From positions 1 to 64,000 of the forward strand of contig JAGWLG010000007.1 in the NCBI GenBank assembly GCA_028864975.1: 64,000 nt of DNA, in the 5' to 3' direction. Below, piece by piece: positions 1 through 9,564 of the stretch. Numbering within the stretch: position 1 is the first letter of the stretch; every line of letters begins with the position of its first letter. Made by a program: the position numbers and the translations under genes. The notes under the pieces are model-generated. The model was not told the origin of the DNA. It saw nothing but the letters and a program-made list of their open reading frames with translations, and did not search any database. Source of the stretch: Thermoplasmata archaeon. Its GTDB lineage: Archaea; Thermoplasmatota; Thermoplasmata; Lutacidiplasmatales; UBA184.

Positions 1-23
1 TCTTCCACCCGCTCCGGCTAAAT

Positions 24-1778
24 AGGTGAACGAGTTGTAGCTATGAGATGAGTTGGCACCTGGAGTTCCGCACCATCGATGGGAACCGGTACCTCTACCT
101 CTGCGAGAAGCGGAGGACCGAGAAGGGGCCCCGGAACGTCCAGCAGATCTATGTGGGCACCGCCGAAACCCTCCTCCGCAAGCTCTCGAGCCCCGGCGAG
201 CCCCTGCGATCCTTCGAGTTCGGCAAGATGGCCGCCCTCCTTCACGCAGCCAAGGAGACCGGCCTCCTCGAGGCGTTCCAGCGCCACGTCCCTCGCCGCC
301 CCCTCGACGAGTACGCCGTCGAGCAGCTCCTCTTCCTCCAGCTCGCCGGTCGGGTGGAACGACCCCTGAGCCGGGATGAGATGGCCGACTGGCTCCCCGA
401 CTCGGCCCTCCCGTTCCTTCTCCCTGACCTCGGTCACCCCTCGGCCCGGACCCTCCGCCGTCACCTCAAGCGCCTCTACGGGAACGGGGAGAAGGAGGAG
501 CGAGGGAGGGGCTTGCTCACCCGCGCCGTCGTCCACCGGATCGAGGAGGACGTCTTCCGGACCCTGGTGAAGAAGGGGATCGATCCGCGCCTCCTCCTCT
601 TCGACACCACGAACTTCTTCGTCGACCACCAAGCCGGACTCTTCCCCGCCCGAGGGCACTCGAAGGAGAAACGGTACGACAAGCGGCTCGTCGGTCTCGG
701 GCTGGTCACGGTGGGCACCATGCCGGTCCTCACCGAGGTCTACCCGGGCAACGAGGGGGACGCCAAGGTGTTCGCCCGGGTGTTCGACGCCCTGGTGAAG
801 CGTCTGGTCGACCTGGAGGTGGCCACGGAGAAGATGATCGTGGTCTTCGACCGGGGGATCAACTCCGAACCCAACTTCGAGATGGTGCGAGGGGCGATGC
901 ACGTCATCGCTGCCCTGAACCGCCAGCAGGCGGCGAAGCTCTTCCGGCTCGAGCTCTCCGAGTTCCAGGAGGTGGCCAAGGACGCGGAGGGGAACCCCGT
1001 CCTGGGGTTCTCTACGCGATGGTTCGGGTTCGAGCAGGACTGGCGGGTGCTCGTAACCTACCGAAGAGCGAGCGCCGAACACCAGCAGAAGACCTGGGAG
1101 GATGTGCGGGCTCGGGTCCTTGCGCGAGCCCAGGAGTGGCGGGACCACCCCGCGGCAAAGGAGAAGACGCTCTGGCGGAAGATCGCCCAAGTCATCCCGC
1201 GGGGCTTCCAGTCGGAGTTTGAGGTGAAGGTGGAGGAGGTCCCGGTGACCCGACGTGGGAGGCCCGCCACGGCTTACCGACCCCACATCCGAGTCCTACC
1301 GAGGGCGGAGGCCCGTCTGCGGGCCTCCTTCGGCAAGACGGCCATCATCTCCGACCTGAACGTCGAGGAGCTCTCGCACCGAGCGCTGGTGGAGGGGTTC
1401 GTGGCCCGGGACCAGATCGAGCAGGACTTCCGGTGGCTGAAGGACCGGTATGTGGTCTCGGCCAAGCCGTTCCACGTCTGGCACGACGCGACGGTGCCCG
1501 GCCACCTGTTCCTGTGCGCGATGGGGCTCCTGCTGCTCCGCTACCTTCAGTGGGAGATGCGGGCCCAGGACCTGTCGATGAAGGAGCTGGTGGAGGCGCT
1601 CGAAGCGATCAAGGTGGTCTTGGTGAGAACCACGGAGGGGAAGCCGCGGCTGGTCCTCGAGAAGATGGGACGGGAGGAGGCCCAGGTGTTCACCGGGCTC
1701 AAGCTGGACCAGATGATTCCCGCGTAACTCCCCGGAGGGACCCCGAAATCCGCGGTCCTACAGCTACACGATTTACCT
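24..1778 (+). mobile_element. Insertion sequence, IS1634-like (IS4 superfamily), with imperfect terminal inverted repeats
   Basis: Transposase ORF flanked by imperfect inverted repeats: left aggtgaacgagttgtagctatgag (24-47); right, reverse complement, aggtaaatcgtgtagctgtagg (1757-1778). Exact ends uncertain. Confidence 0.7.
48..1727 (+). CDS. IS1634-family transposase
   Basis: 559 aa ORF; DDE-type features (LLLFDTTNFFVDH, FDRGINSEPNFEM, DQIEQDFRWLKDRY) typical of IS1634 transposases. Confidence 0.85.
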   Translation: MSWHLEFRTIDGNRYLYLCEKRRTEKGPRNVQQIYVGTAETLLRKLSSPGEPLRSFEFGKMAALLHAAKETGLLEAFQRHVPRRPLDEYAVEQLLFLQLAGRVERPLSRDEMADWLPDSALPFLLPDLGHPSARTLRRHLKRLYGNGEKEERGRGLLTRAVVHRIEEDVFRTLVKKGIDPRLLLFDTTNFFVDHQAGLFPARGHSKEKRYDKRLVGLGLVTVGTMPVLTEVYPGNEGDAKVFARVFDALVKRLVDLEVATEKMIVVFDRGINSEPNFEMVRGAMHVIAALNRQQAAKLFRLELSEFQEVAKDAEGNPVLGFSTRWFGFEQDWRVLVTYRRASAEHQQKTWEDVRARVLARAQEWRDHPAAKEKTLWRKIAQVIPRGFQSEFEVKVEEVPVTRRGRPATAYRPHIRVLPRAEARLRASFGKTAIISDLNVEELSHRALVEGFVARDQIEQDFRWLKDRYVVSAKPFHVWHDATVPGHLFLCAMGLLLLRYLQWEMRAQDLSMKELVEALEAIKVVLVRTTEGKPRLVLEKMGREEAQVFTGLKLDQMIPA

Positions 1779-1798
1779 CGAGAACTCGCCTAGCATGA

Positions 1799-2293
1799 CC
1801 AAGTTCCGCTGACTGCCTCCCTTCGAATGCCAGCTCGCTGACATGTACATCCTCAGTCCCCGGTGTCTACGCAGTTCAAGTTGGAGTGAAAGACCACAAC
1901 AACTTTACGGCAGTCAGCGACTTCCTTGTCTTCACACTTTTCCAGAACGGGTTGAGCCTGTTCTTGAATCTTACAGGGACGAAAGGCGCTAGCGTCAACC
2001 TAACTCTCCTTGACGATGGCGCCCCCTCGGGTTCCTTGGTTCTGACCCGGTCGGAAGGTCCACCTAATTCCTTTGTCCTGCCTGGACACGGGCTCGAAGC
2101 CGGTCATTCCTACACTCTCCTCTTGAGCTACTTGCCAAGTTCCATCGGTGGGGGTAAGGGTGGGGCGAATCCAGCCAGTTTGGAGCTGCGTTGGTGGGGG
2201 AACTCGAGTGGGTCCATCATGCTCTCCCACGCATTCGTCTCGAGGCAACCCGACACCTACGTTTGGAGCATCGCTCTCAGCAGTCTGGTCTGA
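1799..2293 (+). pseudogene. 3' remnant of a secreted/surface Ig- or PKD-like protein, probably truncated by the IS
   Basis: Reading frame is open from just outside the right IS end (stop at 1796-1798) and reads ...GVYAVQVGVKDHNNFTAVSDFLVFTLF, a PKD/Ig-like strand; no good start. ORF track start 1886 is an internal GTG. Confidence 0.45.
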
Positions 2294-2345
2294 ACCGAAT
2301 CAGGGGAAGTACTGACCCTTCGTGAGTGAGCCTGAACCCTCGACG

Positions 2346-2651
2346 TCACCCCCGAGCGGGTTCACAGGTCCGCATCGGGCACCCGCGCCCCCTCGCGTCC
2401 CACCTGTCCCCCTCCCTGACGCACCCGCAGGGCGTCCTCGCCGCGTCTCCCCCTTCTGCGAACGACTCGAGCGTCACCGCGGGCTTGGGCCATCGGTAGT
2501 GGGGCCCCAGAAGGGCCCGGTGCGCCGGGCAGGTGCACTCGCTGATGTTCCAACCCCCTCCCACCTTCTCGCAGCCACAGGGGGCCCTCTTGGGGGCGCA
2601 GACGCCCCCGCTCGCGGTCCGAAGAACCTCCAGGACGGGCTGGCCCACCAC
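2346..2651 (-). CDS. Small protein with two Cys-rich (zinc-binding-like) repeats
   Basis: 101 aa; PCGCEKVGGGWNISECTCPAH and PCGCVREGDRWDARGRGCPMRTC; immediately downstream of the 2655-3431 ORF. Confidence 0.45.
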   Translation of the reverse strand: MVGQPVLEVLRTASGGVCAPKRAPCGCEKVGGGWNISECTCPAHRALLGPHYRWPKPAVTLESFAEGGDAARTPCGCVREGDRWDARGRGCPMRTCEPARG

Positions 2652-2654
2652 CCA

Positions 2655-3431
2655 CTATCGCGCCGTCGCCTGGGCGCGCTCGACCGCGGCTTTCACCCGG
2701 GGTGGGAGACCCTCCGTGGACACCCGCTGGAGGAAGACCGTCCCATCGGGTCGCAGGAGTTCGTCGGGCCTGGCGCTCTTTCGTACCTGCTGGGCAACGG
2801 CCAGCATGACCTCCAAGGCGGAATCGGGCCGCGGGGGGTGGAGCTGTTTCCGCTGCCACTCGCGGTAGCTCTTGAGATCCCAGGCGAGGAACCCGAGGGC
2901 GGCAACCACCAGGGCCAGCCCTAGGGGGAGCGCGAACCCGCCCGTGGCCTTCCCAGCAGCCCCAGGATGGACGAGGGCGTCCGCGGAGATCGCCGCGCCC
3001 GTAGCCAGGATGCCGAGGCTCCAGGCCATCTGCCCCAGGTGGCCCGCCCGGGACTTCGTAATGAGACCCGTCGCCCCGATGGCTTGCGAGAGCTTCAGGA
3101 CGTCCGCCATCGTGGGGGCGTCCCCGCCGAGCAGGCCCAAGTAGAGGGTCCGAGCACAGGCATCCGAGAATTCGTCCGCGCGGACAAGTCGGCGCAACCG
3201 CTTCCTCTCGCGGGGGGTGAGAGGAGTCTCTTGGGGGCCCGCGGCTTGGGCGATCTCGCGGACGCGCCCCGGGGTGAATACCAGCTCGACCGCGTGGAGC
3301 ATGCGGGGTGCGGTGCGGTCGGTGTCCACGTAGCTCCCGAAGATGCACTGGGCGACGCGGTGCTCGTCCGTCCGCGATTGGAGGAGCGGGCGGCGAGCAT
3401 CGAGGAAGGACTTGGCGGCAGGGAGAGCCAT
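2655..3431 (-). CDS. Hypothetical membrane protein
   Basis: 258 aa ORF with central hydrophobic segments (MAWSLGILATGAAISADAL, LPLGLALVVAALGFLAW). Confidence 0.6.
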   Translation of the reverse strand: MALPAAKSFLDARRPLLQSRTDEHRVAQCIFGSYVDTDRTAPRMLHAVELVFTPGRVREIAQAAGPQETPLTPRERKRLRRLVRADEFSDACARTLYLGLLGGDAPTMADVLKLSQAIGATGLITKSRAGHLGQMAWSLGILATGAAISADALVHPGAAGKATGGFALPLGLALVVAALGFLAWDLKSYREWQRKQLHPPRPDSALEVMLAVAQQVRKSARPDELLRPDGTVFLQRVSTEGLPPRVKAAVERAQATAR

Positions 3432-3551
3432 GCGCCATCAGCAATGACGCGCCTCAAGCATGAGCGTATGGGAGAACGGTGCTCGCCTCCCCGCGCCCCG
3501 GCAAGCCTCACCCCGATAGGGAGATGTTCCGGGACGGCGATTCCCCGAGCG

Positions 3552-4118
3552 ATGTCCCTCTTCGGGAGGCCCACACCCCCGCCACTGAGCTTCCGCGAGC
3601 GGGAGGCGGAGATCGAGCGTTGCGCGAAGGAGGCGCTCCTCCTGGAGGCGCGCTTCAATCGCCCCATCGCGAAGAACGACCTCTTCTTGAAGCTCCACAT
3701 CCCGTTCGAGCTCCTCGACCGCGTCACTCGGGCTATCTCGAGGGATGTCCGGGTGGACCTCGCACTCCTCGGCTCCTCAGAGCGCGACCGCTTGGAGCGG
3801 GAGAGCCACGACGTGATCGTTCGCGCTCTCGCGGAGCGGGCGAAGCCAATCGAGAAGAGGGGGCTCACGCTGGCCGACGTGGCGGTGCTGAGTCCACCGA
3901 ACCGCTCGTTGGTGGACCTTCAGCGCCTCTTCGGTTACATGCGGGCTGTGCTGGAACTCAAGGAACTCCCTCCCCGCATCGCGATGCCGTCGGAGGTCTC
4001 TCGGCTACTTCCGAGGGCGGCCGCCCTCCCCGCCGATGAACGGACCCCGTTCCGCCTCGTCAGGGACCTCGACGTCGGAATCTACACGGCGAGGCTCGTG
4101 AAGGCGGCCCTGGGGTGA
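3552..4118 (+). CDS. Hypothetical protein
   Basis: C-terminal part of ORF 2967-4118; likely ATG at 3552 (MSLFGRPTPPPLSFREREAEIERCAKEALLL). Upstream extension overlaps an antisense gene. Confidence 0.55.
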   Translation: MSLFGRPTPPPLSFREREAEIERCAKEALLLEARFNRPIAKNDLFLKLHIPFELLDRVTRAISRDVRVDLALLGSSERDRLERESHDVIVRALAERAKPIEKRGLTLADVAVLSPPNRSLVDLQRLFGYMRAVLELKELPPRIAMPSEVSRLLPRAAALPADERTPFRLVRDLDVGIYTARLVKAALG

Positions 4119-4121
4119 CCC

Positions 4122-4892
4122 ATGACGGAGCAATTCAAGTTCGGATGGCGACCGACGGTCGAGGGGCTACTTGCCCACGCCGAGGGGCACTTCATCCACG
4201 TACGGGCAGCTTACGCAGTGCGGCCGGTCACGAAGATTGTCAGCGAGGGGGATAGTGGGGCCTTCCCGGTCACGATCTCTGAACCGGAGGTGCCTCCTCG
4301 GAGCATCCAGCTCTCTACCGCCATCGAGACGAAACACATTCTAGAGGACTTGAGGTCGGTCTTCGACCATTCGGCGGTCTACCTGGCGAGGGAAGTTCTC
4401 CTGCAGCCGGTGATCGCCAAGACGAACTCGATGTTGGGTACCGATGGGGCGAGCTTCCCTATCTCAGCCGACGAAGAGGGGTGGAAGAGCGAGATCGGCC
4501 GGATTCCCTGGAACGTGGCCGGCCCGAAGACGTTGGCCTTCCTCCAATCCTTCCAGCCCTTCGTGGACCCCCCGAAGAACGGCTGGCTCCGGGTGCTACA
4601 CAACTTGGTCAACGAGAACAAACACAGTTCACTGACGGAGTTCTTTGTCCAGCCTTCGGACGATCGGCTGTCGTTCCGACGGGGCGAGTACACTTACAGC
4701 TTGGAGGTCCTCTCGTTGACGATCCCTAGCGCGAAGCTCGCTCGGGATGGAGCGACCAGGAATCCCGTCCCGGACGCGTGGACCTTTTTCGACGAGGCGT
4801 TCGCGGGGACCAGGAAGTTCATCGAAGCGGTCGCGGCCGCCGTGCCTGAGCTTCGGAAGGAGAGCCGGGCGAATGGCGGGAAGGCAGTCTGA
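4122..4892 (+). CDS. Hypothetical protein (HEPN-like feel, unproven)
   Basis: 256 aa ORF directly after 4118; contains NLVNENKHSSLTEF. Confidence 0.6.
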   Translation: MTEQFKFGWRPTVEGLLAHAEGHFIHVRAAYAVRPVTKIVSEGDSGAFPVTISEPEVPPRSIQLSTAIETKHILEDLRSVFDHSAVYLAREVLLQPVIAKTNSMLGTDGASFPISADEEGWKSEIGRIPWNVAGPKTLAFLQSFQPFVDPPKNGWLRVLHNLVNENKHSSLTEFFVQPSDDRLSFRRGEYTYSLEVLSLTIPSAKLARDGATRNPVPDAWTFFDEAFAGTRKFIEAVAAAVPELRKESRANGGKAV

Positions 4893-4927
4893 GCCGGTTC
4901 TCGGTGGGGCGGCGTCGGGGTGGGTCG

Positions 4928-5641
4928 GTGAAGGTCACTCCGGAGGCTGACGGGCTGCACCTCGTCGGCGGGCTCTTGTCGAAGAAGGAAAAGGTCGTTC
5001 CCTGGAGCTGGCTCGCGGTGGTCCGCGACGAGGGCGGGCCGCTCTCGAGCCTCCGAATGTTCTACGTCGACCCCGCGGACCCGGGGGACAAGAAGGAGAT
5101 TGAACCCCCGCGAGGGGAGATCGCCGGAATCCTGGGACACTCGAGCTTCCCGCGTGAGCTCGTCTTGCCCGCGACGGCGAAGCGGTTCGGACTGGAGCCT
5201 GGACGCGTGGAGGGGTACGGGCCACCCCTCGGGACCCCATGGCTCGCGGGACCTAAGGTCGGACTCGGCAGGAATAGCCCGGATGACCAGCTGGTGGCCC
5301 TCGTGCTCAAGTCCTTCCCGAAGGTCCTCCAGGGTGGTTTCATCGGAACGACGGATGTCGCTCCGTTCGATCGCGGGGTCGCGTTTCAGAACGGAAGTGA
5401 CAACAACGAAGTGGCCCGTTGGGAGGCCATATCCCCCTCGCGGCTCCCTGCCCCGAACTGTGTCTACTGGATCTCGCTATTCGGACCCGCCGATACGGAC
5501 GAGATGTACGGATTCGCGCTCACCTTGGACCAAGCGCGGGCGCTCGTCTCGCACCCTTCGGCGGCGGTCTGGGACCTCCCTGACACGGTCTACTCCGTGC
5601 TCAACGCGAGCCGACCGGAGAAGCCGCTACGCTCAGGCTGA
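4928..5641 (+). CDS. Hypothetical protein
   Basis: ORF 4904-5641; probable GTG at 4928 (KVTPEADGLHLVGGLLSKKEKVVPW). Confidence 0.55.
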   Translation: MKVTPEADGLHLVGGLLSKKEKVVPWSWLAVVRDEGGPLSSLRMFYVDPADPGDKKEIEPPRGEIAGILGHSSFPRELVLPATAKRFGLEPGRVEGYGPPLGTPWLAGPKVGLGRNSPDDQLVALVLKSFPKVLQGGFIGTTDVAPFDRGVAFQNGSDNNEVARWEAISPSRLPAPNCVYWISLFGPADTDEMYGFALTLDQARALVSHPSAAVWDLPDTVYSVLNASRPEKPLRSG

Positions 5642-5735
5642 TGAGGGTCGAGCTCCCGCCCGCTCCGCCGAGGCGGACCGCGTGGCGGAGGAGGCCCTTG
5701 CTCTCAAACGGGCGATGCGCCATGGGGGACGAAGG
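5636..5735 (-). pseudogene. Relic of Orc1/Cdc6-like C-terminal winged helix
   Basis: Minus strand reads PPWRIARL / ESKGLLRHAVRLGGAGGSSTLISL across a frameshift, matching LWRHLVGLERKGIVRREVRVGGAGGSSTQVSL in ORF 9565-10836. Confidence 0.55.
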
Positions 5736-5869
5736 ACCACGTCGGGCGGTGTGGCCTTCGAGCCGCACGTCCACCAGGTGGACAGGTGTTCGGGAAGGAC
5801 CCGAGCCTCTCCAGCACAGCTGAAGAGGACGCGAACGGAGATATCCAGGGTCCGCGCTAGCTCTCTCTC

Positions 5870-7258
5870 ATGATGGATGGCCCCCGGCTCCGGACGGGCG
5901 CCGCCGTGGTCGTCGTGGGCGCGCTGATCGTGGCGGGGTTCAGCACACTCCTCTATGGTGAGTGGGTCTCCGCACAACCTGACCCCTGGGCAGAGGTCGT
6001 CGGTAGCGTCAACGTGCAGGGATGGGGAAGTTTCGGGAACGTGGTCTACGACCCTGTGAACCGGCAAGTCTACGTGGACAGCGCTAGGCCCGGCTCCTGG
6101 TACCCCGGACAGAACGTCACCATCTTGAACCCGGCCACAGGGAGGATTGTGGGATCGGTCCCCGCCGGGCCGGAGCCCGCCGCAATGACGGTGGACACGC
6201 GGAACGGAAACGTCCTCGTCGCGGACTCAAGCTCGGCCTACGGCGGCTGGGCCGAACGTTTCAACATCACGGAGCTGAGCGGAAGCAACAACACTCCGCT
6301 CTGGAGCACGCCCCTGGACTTCATCCCCAGTGCACTGGCCTTCGACCCGGTCAACGGGCTCGTTTACGTGGGGGGGTATGGTAATCCTTCGTTCGCGAAC
6401 CTGACGGTCCTGGACCCGGCGACGGGGGAGATCGTAGCCGAGACGCGAGGGGAAGCGAGCGCGGTCGCCGTCGACCCGGCGATGGGGTTGGTCCTCTTCG
6501 CGAACACGACGCGCGGGCCCCCCACGGTCATGGTCATGGACGGGAACACTCAGCGGCTTGTGAAGAATGTCACGACCGGGACCGAACCTTGGGGGTATGC
6601 CTCGCCGTCGATGGCGTACGACCCCCAGACGGGCGAGATTTTCGAATCCGGCGTCTCCCTTTCGAACGTGCGGAGGGCATCCTTCTCGGTCTTCAATGCG
6701 ACCTCGGGGTTTGTCGCGGCCTCGGACGTTCCTCTGCCCGGGGAAGACGGGATAGGAGCGAGCATCGTGTACGATGGACAGAACGGACGACTGTACGCCC
6801 TGGGGTGGGAATGCGGTGGGGGTTCGTCCGGGAGTGGGTGCGTGATCGCGATCGATGGAAGGACGCACGCGATCTTGGGCACGGTACCGGTGGGCTCTGA
6901 ACCCAACAGTATCGCCTTCGACCCCCAGAACGGGGACCTCTACCTCTCCGACTCCGGAGGGGCGAGAGTTTGGTTCGTCTCGACGCAGGCGGCGGCCCCG
7001 CCTCCCCTGACCTCTCTTCCGAACGCTTCGGGGCTCCTCCTGGGACTGGCGTTGGGTGTCGTGCTCGTCGCTGTCGGCGCGCGAGAGATGTGGGCGGGTC
7101 GCCAGGGCGGGGAGCACCGAGTCCCCGAATGGGTCCGTGCCGCCGAGCGGGCGGAAGAGCGTGCGAGCCGGACGCTCTTCGAGAAGCCCTCGACGTGGTT
7201 TTTGATGACGCTCACGGTCCTGGGTGCGATCCTGCTCCTGGCCCTCCTCGCGGGATGA
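5870..7258 (+). CDS. Membrane-anchored YncE/NHL-like beta-propeller surface protein
   Basis: 462 aa; N-terminal TM, repeats such as VVYDPVNRQVYV / FDPVNGLVYVGG / FDPQNGDLYLSD, and a C-terminal TM. Confidence 0.75.
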   Translation: MMDGPRLRTGAAVVVVGALIVAGFSTLLYGEWVSAQPDPWAEVVGSVNVQGWGSFGNVVYDPVNRQVYVDSARPGSWYPGQNVTILNPATGRIVGSVPAGPEPAAMTVDTRNGNVLVADSSSAYGGWAERFNITELSGSNNTPLWSTPLDFIPSALAFDPVNGLVYVGGYGNPSFANLTVLDPATGEIVAETRGEASAVAVDPAMGLVLFANTTRGPPTVMVMDGNTQRLVKNVTTGTEPWGYASPSMAYDPQTGEIFESGVSLSNVRRASFSVFNATSGFVAASDVPLPGEDGIGASIVYDGQNGRLYALGWECGGGSSGSGCVIAIDGRTHAILGTVPVGSEPNSIAFDPQNGDLYLSDSGGARVWFVSTQAAAPPPLTSLPNASGLLLGLALGVVLVAVGAREMWAGRQGGEHRVPEWVRAAERAEERASRTLFEKPSTWFLMTLTVLGAILLLALLAG

Positions 7259-7354
7259 CCGAGGTCGACCGGTGGTCGGCCTCCATGTAGTCGTCCTGAA
7301 CGCCTAGTTTCCGCCCCCCTTGTCGCCTTTGGAGGGTATGGAGCGCCATCCCAG

Positions 7355-7715
7355 TCATGGGTCACCGGGTTGAGGCCACCGCCTCGCCAGAAAGATCTGC
7401 GTCCCACGTCCCCCTGTTCCACCGACGCGGACTTCACGGGTGACCCTCCCGAACCTTTCGACGCGAACCAGGTGCCGCCACAGGCGGGCCTGGGTCGGGG
7501 CGCGCATCCCCGAAGACGTGCATTCCTCGCCGACGCGGCGGCGGAGCTCCCCCGCCGTGATGCTGCCGGTCGCGGTCCGCAGAACCTCGAGGATGGCCTG
7601 GCCAAAGCCCTCGGCGTTCGGGCCGTGCTTCGTGAGGTTCGGCGGGACCGCCACGTCCTCGGCCTCGTGCCAGCCGCCCCCGCGGGCCTCGGCCCGCGGG
7701 GTGTCCTCGGGGGGG
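7355..7715 (-). pseudogene. Truncated Orc1/Cdc6-like paralog (C-terminal winged helix)
   Basis: ORF 7355-7654 plus upstream frame EDTPRAEARGGGWHEAEDVAVPPNLTKHGPNAEGFGQAILEVLRTATG...APTQARLWRHLVRVERFGRVTREVRVGGTGG; collinear with the C-terminus of 9565-10836. Confidence 0.55.
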
Positions 7716-7726
7716 GCCGGGGGGGT

Positions 7727-8461
7727 CTATCCGGCCTCTGACGGTAGCGGTGGCCCGGCCCCTTCGAGAAGCTCCGTCGGGACCTTCTCGATCCCCGGGA
7801 CGCGCTCTGGCCCCAGCACCTCGAGGTCGCCGAGATCGACCGACTCCACTTGGACGCCCCACTTCCGGGCCTCCGGGCGGGCGAGGTCCCGCACGCGCTC
7901 ACCGAGCCGCCCCCGGTCCTTGACGACCTCACGGATGGGGGTCCGTTTCAGCTCCTCTTCGAGGCGAGAGGCGACCAGCGCGGCCGTGGCGAGCCGGTAT
8001 TCCTGGACCTTGATTATGGCGGCGACGGGGTCGGCGACCTTGAAGTAGAGCTTCCCCCCGAGGAGGGCGCGGATACCATCGGAGGTCCGGCCCTCGTACT
8101 TCGTGAGTGGTCGCTCTTGCGTCCGCAGGTCCACACGGATGACGTGGGCGAGAGGGTTCACGATGCGGAACCCCGGAGCGACGGCGCCCTGGAACTTCCC
8201 CAGGACGAAGACGAGCCCCGTCTCGTACGGGTGGATCGCCTGCATCCCGTGGAAGAACGTCACGACGAGGAGGAGGGCGAAGAGCCAGGAGAGCACCGCG
8301 AAGGTCGATAGGCTGGGCGTGAGGAGGAGCACCAAGACCCCGAGCGCGAGGAGCATGAGGATCGACACGACGAGGGCGATGGCGCCCCCGCGCCACGTAT
8401 AGGCGGGAGGACCGGACAGGGTCGGGGGAGCCGTCAAAGGGGAAAGGGCTCCCGCGACCAC
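7727..8461 (-). CDS. SPFH/Band 7 (stomatin-like) membrane protein
   Basis: ORF 7727-8971 with likely GTG at 8461; N-terminal TM pair, MQAIHPYETGLVFVLGKFQGAVAPGFRIVNPLAHVIRVDLRTQ...GVQVESVDLGDLEVL. Confidence 0.75.
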   Translation of the reverse strand: MVAGALSPLTAPPTLSGPPAYTWRGGAIALVVSILMLLALGVLVLLLTPSLSTFAVLSWLFALLLVVTFFHGMQAIHPYETGLVFVLGKFQGAVAPGFRIVNPLAHVIRVDLRTQERPLTKYEGRTSDGIRALLGGKLYFKVADPVAAIIKVQEYRLATAALVASRLEEELKRTPIREVVKDRGRLGERVRDLARPEARKWGVQVESVDLGDLEVLGPERVPGIEKVPTELLEGAGPPLPSEAG

Positions 8462-8469
8462 GTGTCCCT

Positions 8470-8890
8470 CTACGGCGGAGGGGAGACAAAGCCTTGCCGT
8501 CCGCTGGTGAGGCTGACGAGGGCCGAGCTCCCGCCCGCTCCTCCCATCCTGACCTCCCGGCGAACGACACCTTTCCGCTCGAGCCCTACGAGGTGCCGCC
8601 AGAGCCGCGCCTGCGTCGGGGGGCGGAGTCCGAGCGCCGCGCAGCGGGCTTCGACTCGTCGGCGAACTTCCCCGACGGCCAAGGGTCCGTTGGAGTTTCG
8701 AAGGACTTCCAGGATGGTCGCGCCGAACCCCTCGGCGTCGACGCCGTGGCGCGGGACGTGGGGCGGGAGCGCTACGTCGTCGACTTCGACTCGGGAGGCT
8801 CCCCGAGCCTCCGCCCGCCGGCCCGCCTCGCCGAGCAGCTCGCCGACCATCGAGAGGCCCCAGCCGTGGGCGACGGAGGCGAGGGGACCC
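8470..8890 (-). pseudogene. Truncated Orc1/Cdc6-like paralog (end of AAA lid plus winged helix)
   Basis: LASVAHGWGLSMVGELLGEAGRRAEARGASRVEVDDVALPPHVPRHGVDAEGFGATILEVLRNSNG...LWRHLVGLERKGVVRREVRMGGAGGSSALVSLT matches the C-terminus of 9565-10836. ORF track start 8850. Confidence 0.6.
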
Positions 8891-9010
8891 CGATCCGAGA
8901 GAACTGACCGAGAGACTGAGGCCCGGGTCCCCGAGCGAGGACCCGTCGGCGGTCTGGAGGACCAGCCGCATGGGTCCGAAAGGCGGGCGATGGCCGCGCC
9001 CTTGAGCCGC

Positions 9011-9562
9011 TCAGGCGAGGGGCAGTGAGGACTTGGGGGAGGTCTTCCACTGCTCGTAACTCTCCTGGAACCGCTGCATGTTTTCGCGGGTCAGGACCGT
9101 CGAACTCGTTGGCATGGTCCTGCTCCCCTTCGGAGGTGCAGGCTCGACCTTCCAGCTCACGAGAGGTGGCAGGAACCCGCCGTGGCGGACCTGCTGTATC
9201 CGCTCGAAAGGTACCTCCACCGCCTCCCGGGGGGCCCTACTGCCCTTGGAGAGCGGGTGGAGCCACACGGTCATCGACCGAGGGCCGAACTCCACTGGAT
9301 CGGCACTTGCCGCTACGAAGGCGGGCGCCATCACGCGGCGCGTGAGCACCGGACCCCCGAGGATGCCGAGAACACTAAGAATTGCCAGGTCCGCCAGCCA
9401 CCCGAGGAGGGGGCTCAGGGGGGGAGTCAGCAGAGGCTCGACTACGCCGGAGAAGAGGACGGGAAGAACCACGAGGAGGAACGCCAGCAATGGAACCCCC
9501 ATGAGGTCCGCCCGGTCAAAGAAGCGGAGCACAATTGGACGAATGTCGTTCGGGTGGGGCAT
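9011..9562 (-). CDS. Hypothetical membrane protein
   Basis: MPHPNDIRPIVLRFFDRADLMGVPLLAFLLVVLPVLFSG; start at 9562, just after the stop of the Cdc6-like gene at 9565. Confidence 0.6.
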   Translation of the reverse strand: MPHPNDIRPIVLRFFDRADLMGVPLLAFLLVVLPVLFSGVVEPLLTPPLSPLLGWLADLAILSVLGILGGPVLTRRVMAPAFVAASADPVEFGPRSMTVWLHPLSKGSRAPREAVEVPFERIQQVRHGGFLPPLVSWKVEPAPPKGSRTMPTSSTVLTRENMQRFQESYEQWKTSPKSSLPLA

Positions 9563-9564
9563 GA

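Noticed and set aside
18-1286. 422-aa minus-strand ORF antisense to the transposase
   Set aside because: High-GC shadow ORF; composition rich in R/P/H/G with no domain pattern, while the plus-strand ORF is a clear transposase.
8462-8971. N-terminal extension of the SPFH ORF
   Set aside because: R/P/G-rich out-of-frame read through the Cdc6-like relic; SPFH TM region begins after the GTG at 8461.
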